A stretch of 5,334 nucleotides of DNA, taken from assembly GCA_903890885.1 (NCBI GenBank), contig CAITCX010000459.1, forward strand, positions 1 through 5,334, read 5' to 3'. The stretch comes from an uncultured Dehalococcoidia bacterium (lineage in GTDB: Bacteria > Chloroflexota > Dehalococcoidia > Dehalococcoidales > UBA3254). The position numbers and the translations under genes were made by a program. Every line of letters begins with the position of its first letter. The first letter of the stretch is position 1. Positions 1-5,334 of this stretch are shown one piece after another. The notes below the pieces were generated by a model. The model was not told where the DNA came from, made no database searches, and saw only the letters and a list, made by a program, of their open reading frames with translations.

Positions 1-282
1 ATTGAAGCAGAAAATCCTGCTGTTGGTGACACACCTGAACAAGGTAAGTCAATGGTTGGTAACGCTTACACCATGTTATCATTTGGCGGTACAGGTTGGC
101 AAGTTATCAATAATGCGTACAGTCAGATTGTTGGTTGTTTCCAAATCTTTTTATTGAACGGTATCTATGCTCAATTTGCCGTTAGACTTGCCGCCCCGCG
201 ACAGCAGAGAAACCAGGCTGCGGCTGCTGCTTTTTTTGGTGCGGTTTTCCGCCCCGGCGGCGGTTTCAGCGGCTTCACCTGA
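1..282 (+). CDS. Partial unidentified ORF, probably membrane protein, in a compositionally foreign left end
   Basis: Frame 1 is open from the first base, with no start inside the window needed, to a TGA at 280-282. The first ~60 codons look like genuine coding sequence: balanced amino acids, A/T-rich third positions (CAA, TTA, GGT) and a hydrophobic stretch with motifs such as SFGGTGW and QIFLLNGIYA that could be a membrane segment. After about base 180 the translation becomes Ala/Arg/Pro/Gly-rich, because it is now reading antisense to the arlI-like gene. The real protein part is therefore probably confined to about 1-180, with an artificial or accidental tail. I do not recognise the family. 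G+C is about 40% over bases 1-180 by hand count, against about 64% in 181-300. It is either a foreign gene fragment brought in by rearrangement or the product of a chimeric assembly join. Confidence 0.4.
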   Translation: MEAENPAVGDTPEQGKSMVGNAYTMLSFGGTGWQVINNAYSQIVGCFQIFLLNGIYAQFAVRLAAPRQQRNQAAAAAFFGAVFRPGGGFSGFT

Positions 283-774
283 AGAGGCCGCGCGGCCTTT
301 CCGGTCGTGTTTGAGGGAGACCATTCTATCCACGATTTGCAGGATCACTTTCAGGCGTTCAGCGGCATCGTTGATACCGGCCAGTTCATCCACGGCATCC
401 ACCAGGCGGAGTTCTATTTTATCCAACAGAGTGTTGACATCGCCAAAGAGGCAGGGTTCGATAGGAATATAAAAATCACGGATATCTTCAGGGTTAGCCA
501 AGATATGGATAAATATCTCGTCATCCGCCTGGTAAATCAGATTGCGGTTCTTGATGCTTTTCATGCCGCGATTGATTTTCTGACTGTATTGCGGCATGCC
601 GATCTCAGAAAGCGGTACACCGTGCAGGTACTGCAGCAAAAATAGCTTGGTCTGGCAGACTTCCTGCAGGGGCTGAGGCAGATCGCCGTAGGTTGGGCAA
701 GCCGTGAGGTTAGCTCCACATTCGGAACCGCATTCGTGAGAACAATCTTTTATCTTAAAGGGCATACCGGTCAT
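151..774 (-). CDS. arlI: N-terminal part of ArlI/FlaI-like archaellum motor ATPase, truncated
   Basis: ArlI is the hexameric GspE/VirB11-superfamily ATPase that powers archaellum assembly and rotation beneath ArlJ. Only the N-terminal part is present. A Cys-rich segment (C11, C15, C19, C26, C40) is followed by a short module with the motif NRNLIYQADDEIFIHI at about 77-91, then FYIPIEP at 101-107 and a helix LLDKIELRL. This layout resembles the N-terminal domain of archaeal secretion ATPases of this family. From about 155 there is a Lys/Ser/Ala-rich linker, and the frame stops at 151-153 after 207 residues. Walker A, Asp box, Walker B and His box are all absent, whereas family members usually exceed 500 residues. 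The last residues (about LSIDTVQ) lie in the compositionally different left end, so the stop is probably not native. The start at 774 (MTGMPFK) is preferred over an in-frame ATG at 876, because it follows the arlH stop by 10 bases and has a TAGGAG site 7 bases upstream. Position directly after arlH supports arlI. The assignment is by motif memory, not by a search. Confidence 0.7.
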   Translation of the reverse strand: MTGMPFKIKDCSHECGSECGANLTACPTYGDLPQPLQEVCQTKLFLLQYLHGVPLSEIGMPQYSQKINRGMKSIKNRNLIYQADDEIFIHILANPEDIRDFYIPIEPCLFGDVNTLLDKIELRLVDAVDELAGINDAAERLKVILQIVDRMVSLKHDRKGRAASSGEAAETAAGAENRTKKSSSRSLVSLLSRGGKSNGKLSIDTVQ

Positions 775-781
775 CGGCAGT

Positions 782-787
782 CTCCTA
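782..787 (-). promoter_or_regulatory. Ribosome binding site for the arlI-like gene
   Basis: On the minus strand TAGGAG lies here, 7 bases before the ATG at 772-774, and it overlaps the TAG stop of arlH (785-787). It decides the start of the arlI-like gene in favour of 774 rather than the in-frame ATG at 876 inside arlH, and it suggests translational coupling to arlH. Confidence 0.7.
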
Positions 788-1501
788 TACCTTGGCTTTA
801 GACATCGGTATGATGCGCATACCCACTTTAGGCTCCACTTCGAAAGTGACCACATCACCGGTGGCACGCTCAGCACCGCGCACTTTCAATACTTCCAGGA
901 TTTTTACCAGGCGGTCGCCCATATTCTCCAGTCGCAACTTGAAGTGGGCGTCGCACAATGAGCGGGTGCGGGAGAGCATTTCTTCATCGAAAGCGTAAGA
1001 ATGGGCTACCAGAATAATTGTCCTGCCCTGGTCGCAGCGTGTTTTACAGGCGGAAAAAAAATCCACATTGGCCACCTGGTCGCTGTGAGCTACCAGCAGG
1101 GTGATAGAGTCTACGATGACCAGCTTGAAAGAACTGGGCAGCTGGTCGAAATGATTTAAGATGGAACGAAAGCGGCTTTCGGTATTTTCGTCATCGCCGC
1201 GCAGGGAAAGCGGGTAAATACGCAGGCGGTCCATCAGGAAGTGATCAAGCGTAAACATATTGAGGGACTCCATCTGCGAGATCAGGCTTTTAACAGTGTT
1301 CTCGGTGGTGTAGTAGGCTACCGGTAAGTCGGAAACCTGCAGACAGCCGTGGGCCAGGTGCTGGCACAGTACGCTCTTGCCGGCATCCGAATGTCCTTCA
1401 ATCAATCCAAGAGAACCGATGGGGATGCCTCCCCCCATTTTCTCGTCTACTTCACGCAGACCCGTGACGATGGCCGCCTTTTTTTCTACTTCGTTAGCCA
1501 T
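785..1501 (-). CDS. arlH: Archaellum ATP-binding protein ArlH/FlaH (KaiC/RecA-like)
   Basis: ArlH is a cytoplasmic RecA/KaiC-fold protein that binds ATP and interacts with the motor ATPase ArlI, regulating archaellum assembly and possibly switching. The 238-residue product matches the usual family length of about 230-240. The N-terminus has the KaiC-type lead-in TGLREVDEKMGGGIPIGSL (13-31). Walker A is GHSDAGKS (36-43), a strand plus acidic turn is YYTTEN (63-68), and Walker B is LVIVDS (127-132), followed by TLLVAHS. A second strand, TIILVAHS (161-168), fits the RecA core, and the C-terminus is the expected beta-rich region (VKILEVLKVRGA). The start at 1501 follows the upstream stop codon directly (TAAATG, no gap), with AGAGGA (1507-1512) 5 bases before the ATG and inside the upstream gene. 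The next gene downstream is the arlI-like ORF, the normal H-I pairing. Confidence 0.9.
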   Translation of the reverse strand: MANEVEKKAAIVTGLREVDEKMGGGIPIGSLGLIEGHSDAGKSVLCQHLAHGCLQVSDLPVAYYTTENTVKSLISQMESLNMFTLDHFLMDRLRIYPLSLRGDDENTESRFRSILNHFDQLPSSFKLVIVDSITLLVAHSDQVANVDFFSACKTRCDQGRTIILVAHSYAFDEEMLSRTRSLCDAHFKLRLENMGDRLVKILEVLKVRGAERATGDVVTFEVEPKVGMRIIPMSKAKV

Positions 1502-2758
1502 TTATTTCCTCTTGGGGATAGACAGATTTTTATGACCATTGTTTTGCTTTATATTTTCGGTGGCAATGAACAGATTACCCAGGTCCAGTTCCTGTTCGCC
1601 GCCGTCGCCGACCGGCAGGACCATTCTCAATTTAACCAGCCGCGTATTCTTGCCCGGAGGTTGGATATCTTCTTCGTCAATCTCTGCGCCGTCTTCAGAC
1701 AGGTCATATCTTTCAAGCAGGTCTTCATCCATATGCTCTGAGTCTAAATCAAGGCCGCTGTCTTCCGTGGGGACACCATCAACCGCCGCTTCAGGCAACT
1801 CTTCTTTAGCGGCAGCCTTGTTGAAAACCAGGGGCTGGACGGGAGTGCCGCCGTGGCTTAAAATACCGTGCAGCTTTAAGAGCATCTGGCTCCAGACATC
1901 GGCCTTGTTGGCATAGGCCGTTTGCTGCAGGATCAACTCAGACAGCCGGCGAATGCGAGTCCTGATCTCAGCCGGGACCTCGCCGTTGAAGCTGCCGATC
2001 TCCATACAGATAGAGAGCTGTTCATTGAATACCTTGCCGCTGCCGGCGGCAGTTTCAAGGGCGGCAGGGTCGGCCGTCACTTCAGCCAGGTGCAGAATAT
2101 TCTGTTTCATTTCTTCGGTCAGGTTACCGGAAGTAGCGTATACATCCAGAAAGACCGGCAACTGGGCCGCACCGATTTCTTGCATAGCTTCGGCTGCCCA
2201 GCGAATAAGGTTAGCTAGCAGGTTGACCGGAGGGGTTGAGGGAGCATAAGCTGTCGCAGCCAAGGCGGGCAAAGCGGCCGGGGCCGTCTCCTGGGCTTCT
2301 TCCTCCTCCTCTACTATATCCGAGGGCATATCACCTGAAGAGATGCCGGTATCGGCGTCATCTATATCATCCAGGTCATCTTCCATATGGGTTATTTCAT
2401 CCTGGGCAGCTACGGGGGCGCTCATCTCAGGTTCAGGTTCGGAATAGGAACTGTCCGGCCGGCCGGAATGATCACCGCCGCCGTCGTTGCCGCCGCCGCT
2501 GTTTCCGCCACTGCCGTTGTCGCCTCCACCGTATCCTCCGTAGTCAGGAGTTGGACTGACCGGTTCCTGAGGGGCGGACTTGGCGGAATCCTGGTCGGTA
2601 GTGGTTAAAACTTCTTGAATGGGCTCCGCTTCTTCTACCACAGGGGGCAGCTTGAAATCCAGTAAAAAGTCGCGCACGCTGGAGAGCGTTTGTTTTAACT
2701 CGCTTTTCAGTAATTTAAATTCGCCCTCAAGGGCTTCCAGTCTGACGTCATTATCCAT
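1502..2758 (-). CDS. ArlD/ArlE-like archaellum accessory protein with Gly-rich and acidic linkers
   Basis: The 418-residue product is a multi-segment cytoplasmic protein with no signal peptide or membrane segment. Residues 1-36 form a charged heptad-like helix (RLEALEGEF...). Residues about 73-97 are a Gly/Asn/Asp run (YGGYGGGDNGSGG and following), and 105-156 are strongly acidic with an EEEEE patch. Residues about 178-226 carry a helical domain (NLIRWAAEAMQEIG, LPVFLDVYATSGNLTEEMKQNIL) whose W..., IG...L..LD.Y...G.+.E pattern resembles the FlaD/FlaE domain of euryarchaeal ArlD/E. A second helical block spans 243-301, an acidic stretch 333-366, and the C-terminal segment 371-400 (RLVKLRMVLPV, ELDLGNLFIATENI) looks like a small beta module. 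ArlC/D/E form the ring that surrounds the motor and receives taxis signals through CheF in Euryarchaeota; that role is inferred here from the domain and the position beside arlH. The start at 2758 has AAGGGG at 2767-2772, 8 bases upstream. Confidence 0.65.
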   Translation of the reverse strand: MDNDVRLEALEGEFKLLKSELKQTLSSVRDFLLDFKLPPVVEEAEPIQEVLTTTDQDSAKSAPQEPVSPTPDYGGYGGGDNGSGGNSGGGNDGGGDHSGRPDSSYSEPEPEMSAPVAAQDEITHMEDDLDDIDDADTGISSGDMPSDIVEEEEEAQETAPAALPALAATAYAPSTPPVNLLANLIRWAAEAMQEIGAAQLPVFLDVYATSGNLTEEMKQNILHLAEVTADPAALETAAGSGKVFNEQLSICMEIGSFNGEVPAEIRTRIRRLSELILQQTAYANKADVWSQMLLKLHGILSHGGTPVQPLVFNKAAAKEELPEAAVDGVPTEDSGLDLDSEHMDEDLLERYDLSEDGAEIDEEDIQPPGKNTRLVKLRMVLPVGDGGEQELDLGNLFIATENIKQNNGHKNLSIPKRK

Positions 2759-2763
2759 TCAAT

Positions 2764-2937
2764 TTACCCCTTGCCTCTGGGATTTTGAGTTGGGTTCTTG
2801 GTGGCCGGCGCCTGGCTGCGCAAAGGCGACCAGGCTTCCATCAAGAGGGCCCGGATATCCAGCATCAATTGCTTGGTCTCAGTCTTAGTCCGCGAGAATT
2901 CATCTTCCAGGGCTTTCATTCTCTCTTCGTATTCCAT
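2764..2937 (-). CDS. 57-residue coiled-coil-like protein resembling the N-terminus of the downstream ArlD/E-like protein
   Basis: This small ORF fills the space between arlJ and the ArlD/E-like gene with 6- and 5-base gaps. It starts MEYEERMKALEDEF, continues as a charged amphipathic helix to about residue 36, and ends in a Pro/Gln/Lys-rich tail (QAPATKNPTQNPRGKG). Residues 6-34 line up without gaps with residues 5-33 of the next protein: RMKALEDEF against RLEALEGEF, then a shared KxExKQ, a hydrophobic/Arg pattern and LLM/LLD. This suggests a duplicated or split N-terminal interaction helix. The start at 2937 has TGAGG (2942-2946) 4 bases upstream. No catalytic or metal-binding motif is visible. 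A role as a small ArlC-like adaptor is only an inference; it was probably missed by length cut-offs in gene calling. Confidence 0.75.
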   Translation of the reverse strand: MEYEERMKALEDEFSRTKTETKQLMLDIRALLMEAWSPLRSQAPATKNPTQNPRGKG

Positions 2938-2941
2938 AACG

Positions 2942-2946
2942 CCTCA
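2942..2946 (-). promoter_or_regulatory. Ribosome binding site of the 57-residue ORF
   Basis: The minus-strand sequence TGAGG overlaps the arlJ TGA stop (2944-2946) and lies 4 bases before the ATG at 2935-2937. It is the main nucleotide-level support that the short ORF is translated, and it implies coupling to arlJ translation. Confidence 0.6.
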
Positions 2947-4484
2947 CACCTGTACCGTTTTAAATAACATGGAAGCCACTTCGGGCAGAAAGATCAGGCA
3001 GAGCCCGGAAATGGCGGACAGAATACCCATAGTGAAAAATATCTTGTACCAGCTGCCTCCGTCGGCAATGGTGGGAGCCAGCGCATTAGCAATCGTAAAG
3101 ATGATAGTCAGGGGAATGACCATATTGTGCAGCATGCCCAGGTTTTCCATGTTGAAACTGGTGAAAGCCCCGATGCCGGCAGCTCCGGAGACCTTGGGCA
3201 TAGCCGCTTCAGCCTGGCTGACCATATTGCCGAAGACCGTGATGACTTCCGCTACGAAAACCAGCAGGGCCACAACCGCAGTATGCATGGCCAGGGACAG
3301 CCAGCGGAAGGACATGGTGACGGCCTTGCGCTTGGCCCTGAGCATGGCGATGCGGGTGGCGAACAAAGAGGTGTGGAAACCCACCTGTTCGGCATCTCCG
3401 CCCAGGTCGATAGAGTCATAAAACATGCCGATGCAGCGGTTGGCTAACTCGCTGCCGGTTTCTTCCACAAATTTATTCCAGCAAAGCTTGGGCTGGATGC
3501 CGGATTTCAACCTCACGTACAAGCGCTTCACTTCCGGCCGCAGGACGTTGATAGCGTCCATATCGATGCGCGCCAGCGCTTCCCGTACCGTGGTACCGAT
3601 GGCGCCGGCGATGGCGCCCAGAGAACCCAGCAGGGTTCCGATCTCATAATCCCGCTTGGTGACCTTGGCATCGTCTTTATTCATGATCCAGCCGATGGGC
3701 AGCATAACCAGGGCGATTAGAATAAAAGACCAGCCCATATTGAGCTTGATCAATATTAACACGCTGATCAGAACTGCTCCTGCCGGCAGCATGTACTTGA
3801 AGAGTTTGGCGGCCTGTTTTTGCTCGGTAGAACCCGGTTTGGCAAGTACTACTTTTTCCCGCGGAGACATGGTGTAAATCAAATAAACGCCCATGGCGGT
3901 GGTACCGGCCGAGATGACTACCAGGCCGATCAGGAAGCCCGCGGAGACCGACCAGATCATGGTGGAAACGATGCCCATGATGATGACCAGGACGGAGGAG
4001 ATGATCAAAGAGACGTAGGCATCGGTCCACAGTTTAAGGGCTTCTATCTTACGGGTGTATTCGTTTTCAAAATCTTCAGCCTGGCCTTGGCTTCGCGCAC
4101 CAGGAACTCGGCTTCCGGTTCACCGGAGAGCAGAGAGCTCGAGAAGCGCAGCAACAGCTCGCGCATTTTCTCTTCTTTGGTGTTCTCGCCGACCAGGCGG
4201 CAGCCCTTGGCATAGTCGTATTTCAGCCTCTCGCAGGTCATATCTATTCTCTTAAAATAGGAGGCGGCTGAACAGGGCAGTTTGGAGGCATATTCAAATA
4301 TCAGTTTGCGGGGCACACCGGCCGCCGCGATGACAGACATGCAGGAAAGCTGGTAAAGCATATCGAAGCTGAAGGCGCTCTTGTCTTTAAACTCAATGAT
4401 CACCTTCTTCTTAGCGGCCATTTTGGCTTTGCCGGTGAAGCGGTTTCTCAGTTCCTCTAATTCGCTGATTTTAGTGGCACTCAT
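2944..4484 (-). CDS. arlJ: Archaellum membrane platform protein ArlJ/FlaJ (two T2SSF domains), frameshifted
   Basis: ArlJ is the polytopic membrane platform on which the ArlI-ArlH motor docks, related to GspF/PilC of type II secretion and type IV pili. The gene is read in two frames: 4484 down to about 4083 (first 134 residues, cytoplasmic T2SSF-like domain with SVIAAAGVPRKLIFEYASKL and FLVREAKA), then a second frame beginning QAEDFENEYTRKIEALKLW and running to the TGA at 2944-2946. One missing base at the 4083-4084 G run (plus strand) explains this. Restoring it gives 513 residues, within the expected family size. Predicted membrane segments are near residues 160-178, 181-206, 229-248, 251-268, 394-418, 455-473 and 480-500, with the second cytoplasmic domain at about 270-390 (GTLLGSLGAIAGAIGTTVREAL). 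Uncorrected, the first frame ends at a TAG at 4044-4046. The ATG at 4484 has an in-frame TAA 6 bases upstream, so it cannot be extended; its AGGGA is weakly placed, 12 bases away. Confidence 0.85.
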
Positions 4485-4538
4485 GCTTTAAATTAATCCC
4501 TGTTCCTGCTTATTAGTGGTACATATTAAATTCTGCGA
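4485..4538 (-). other. 54-base A/T-rich intergenic gap upstream of arlJ
   Basis: This is the only non-coding space longer than 10 bases in the operon. It is A/T-rich and contains AGGGA (4497-4501), which may serve as a poor ribosome binding site for arlJ. I see no convincing promoter pair, hairpin plus T-run, or operator. A minor internal promoter cannot be excluded. Confidence 0.4.
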
Positions 4539-5059
4539 CTAAGAACCGGTAAAGGACTTGGTGACGGTCACGCCGTTAGGGGCGGTAATCACCACCAGGT
4601 TTTCCGATTCAGATTTAATGCCGGGTCGATTTTGGCCTCAATCACCATCACTTCATCCGGGTTTAAAATGCCGGGGTCGAAAACTTCGGGCTGGCCGGAG
4701 GCGGTATAAATGCCTTCTACCGTCCATTCATTGCTGCCCGGGGCGGCGGTTTGATAGGGCAGCCAGGTGACATAATGGGTATCGTTATCATCCATGTGAT
4801 GGACTATGACGTCCCACTTAGGGAAGTCGGTCAGCTTGGTCTGGCCGATATTGCCAATGTGCACTTCCAGCGTATCAGCGGAAGGTTGGACTATGGCCTT
4901 GGCCGAGATATTGGTGCGCATGATCTCCTCATTGCGCTGGCTGACCTCTTGCATATTAACGGAGGTGTCATCGACGGAGGACAGGAAACCGCGGGCCATG
5001 GTCATGCCGCCGATGACCATCAGGGCTACACATATCATTGAAACAAAAGCGGTTTCCAT
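4539..5059 (-). CDS. ArlF/ArlG-type archaellum stator (pilin-like) protein, frameshifted near its C-terminus
   Basis: ArlF and ArlG are membrane-anchored beta-sandwich proteins that form the archaellum stator, contacting the cell envelope. Here a hydrophobic N-terminal helix (residues about 4-26, AFVSMICVALMVIGG) is followed by a polar helix and a beta-rich domain. The uncorrected frame ends at 156 residues with an unlikely tail NLNRKTWW (stop at 4589). Adding one G to the run at 4623-4625 lets IDP continue as GIKSESENLVVITAPNGVTVTKSFTGS-type sequence to the TAG at 4539-4541, giving about 173 residues. This end carries the NGV motif typical of the family and resembles the end of the neighbouring protein (PNGI...YYFST). 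The related DPGI codons in the same gene (4671-4675) contain four G where this copy has three. The start at 5059 lies 8 bases after the upstream stop, with AGGGA 4 bases before the ATG. Whether it is F or G is unresolved; order favours G. Confidence 0.7.
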
Positions 5060-5067
5060 CTCTTCCC

Positions 5068-5334
5068 TTACGTGCTAAAGTAATATTCGGCCTGTATGCC
5101 GTTGGGGATCACCAGTTTAAGGGTGTATGTCCCCGGACTTAAATTATCCGTGAAAGTAACCGTTATTTTAACCGTAGTGCCGGTACTCCATTCGTCACCG
5201 CCGTTAGCAACCGCGTAAGACCAACTGGGCAGAGCGGCCTGGCCGCCGTCGTTGTTCAGGTGATAAGCGATGCGGTCGGCATTACCCTCCGGTCCCAGGA
5301 AAAGATCGCTTTGCTCGACGGCGTCTATGCGGGA
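5068..5334 (-). CDS. C-terminal part of an ArlF/ArlG-type archaellum stator protein (cut by the window edge)
   Basis: The frame is open from the right edge to a TAA at 5068-5070, giving 88 residues with no start in the window. Visible features are a polar, Gly/Asn/Asp-rich beta domain, SWSYAVANGGDEWSTG, then alternating strands (VKITVTFTDNLSPGTYTLKL) and the terminal VIPNGIQAEYYFST. The pattern of an L-SPG-Y turn, a strand, and an NG[VI] near the C-terminus followed by an aromatic strand is what I associate with ArlF/ArlG C-terminal beta-sandwiches. The next gene ends in a similar way (VVITAPNGVTVTKSFTGS), so these are adjacent homologues. In archaea arlF precedes arlG, so this is more likely the ArlF equivalent, but the missing N-terminus prevents a firm choice. 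The 8-base gap to the next gene indicates cotranscription. Confidence 0.65.
   Translation of the reverse strand, partial: SRIDAVEQSDLFLGPEGNADRIAYHLNNDGGQAALPSWSYAVANGGDEWSTGTTVKITVTFTDNLSPGTYTLKLVIPNGIQAEYYFST

Noticed and set aside
225..245. A7 run in the arlI-like linker as a slippery site
   Set aside because: On the minus strand the run is in phase ACC AAA AAA AGC, which does not place the heptamer in the slip-competent frame. The alternative frames soon stop and do not resemble ArlI.
775..876. Upstream ATG at 876 as the start of the arlI-like gene
   Set aside because: It would overlap arlH by about 90 bases and add a non-family-like segment. The ATG at 774 has a good TAGGAG site at the correct distance.
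2465..2545. GCC/CCG-rich repetitive stretch as a tandem DNA repeat or CRISPR-like array
   Set aside because: It is the coding strand complement of a Gly-rich protein linker with irregular codons. There are no regular unit length or spacers.
2798..3421. 207-codon plus-strand open frame opposite arlJ
   Set aside because: It lies antisense to a well-supported ArlJ membrane protein, has unnatural Ser/Thr/Met-rich composition and no ribosome binding site logic, and is best explained as a shadow of the real frame. The same holds for the other plus-strand open frames between 300 and 5080.
2944..4008. A separate gene starting at the TTG at 4006-4008
   Set aside because: The same frame continues upstream with clear ArlJ sequence (AEDFENEY, KLWTDAY), so this is the C-terminal portion of one frameshifted gene, not a new start.
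4485..4538. Promoter or terminator between the ArlF/G-type gene and arlJ
   Set aside because: The gap is A/T-rich but shows no stem with a T-run and no convincing promoter elements. Only a weakly placed AGGGA was noted.
4083..4625. Programmed -1 ribosomal frameshifting in arlJ and the ArlF/G-type gene
   Set aside because: Neither site shows a canonical X XXY YYZ slippery heptamer in the right phase, nor an obvious downstream hairpin. Single-base loss in G runs is simpler.

Overview
The window is almost entirely one tightly packed minus-strand operon encoding an archaellum (archaeal-type flagellum) motor and export machine. In transcription order, from high to low coordinates, it holds: the C-terminal end of an ArlF/ArlG-type pseudoperiplasmic stator or pilin-like protein (5068-5334, cut by the window edge); a second ArlF/ArlG-type protein with an N-terminal membrane anchor (4539-5059, carrying a frameshift); the polytopic platform protein ArlJ/FlaJ (2944-4484, also carrying a frameshift); a 57-residue coiled-coil-like protein (2764-2937); a 418-residue protein with an ArlD/ArlE-like domain (1502-2758); the KaiC-like ATPase-fold protein ArlH/FlaH (785-1501); and the N-terminal portion of a probable ArlI/FlaI motor ATPase (151-774), broken off before its catalytic core.

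Genes are 0 to 10 bases apart, except for 54 bases upstream of arlJ. Most starts have a clear Shine-Dalgarno sequence (GGAG, GAGG, AGAGGA, AAGGGG), often overlapping the previous stop codon. No transcription start, terminator, RNA gene, CRISPR array or insertion sequence was recognised.

The likely division of labour follows archaellum biology. ArlI and ArlH form the cytoplasmic motor ATPase and its regulator, docked on the membrane platform ArlJ. The ArlD/E-like protein, perhaps with its small N-terminal look-alike, would be the adaptor ring linking the motor to taxis signalling. The two ArlF/G-type proteins would be the stator outside the membrane. The gene order F/G - F/G - J - small ORF - D/E - H - I differs from the usual euryarchaeal order (C/D/E - F - G - H - I - J). 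This, with the bacterial-looking Shine-Dalgarno sites and frequent CGN arginine codons, makes a bacterial host such as Chloroflexota (where archaella have been reported) a serious possibility alongside an archaeon. The sequence alone does not settle it.

Two other points need care. The first ~150-185 bases are about 40% G+C (hand count) and read as a different protein on the plus strand, head-on into arlI; the next 120 bases are about 64% G+C. This looks like a rearrangement or an assembly chimera that truncates arlI. Also, arlJ and the ArlF/G-type gene each need one extra G (plus strand) in a short G run to restore a full-length family-like protein. Both errors have the same polarity, which suggests sequencing or assembly indels rather than real gene decay.
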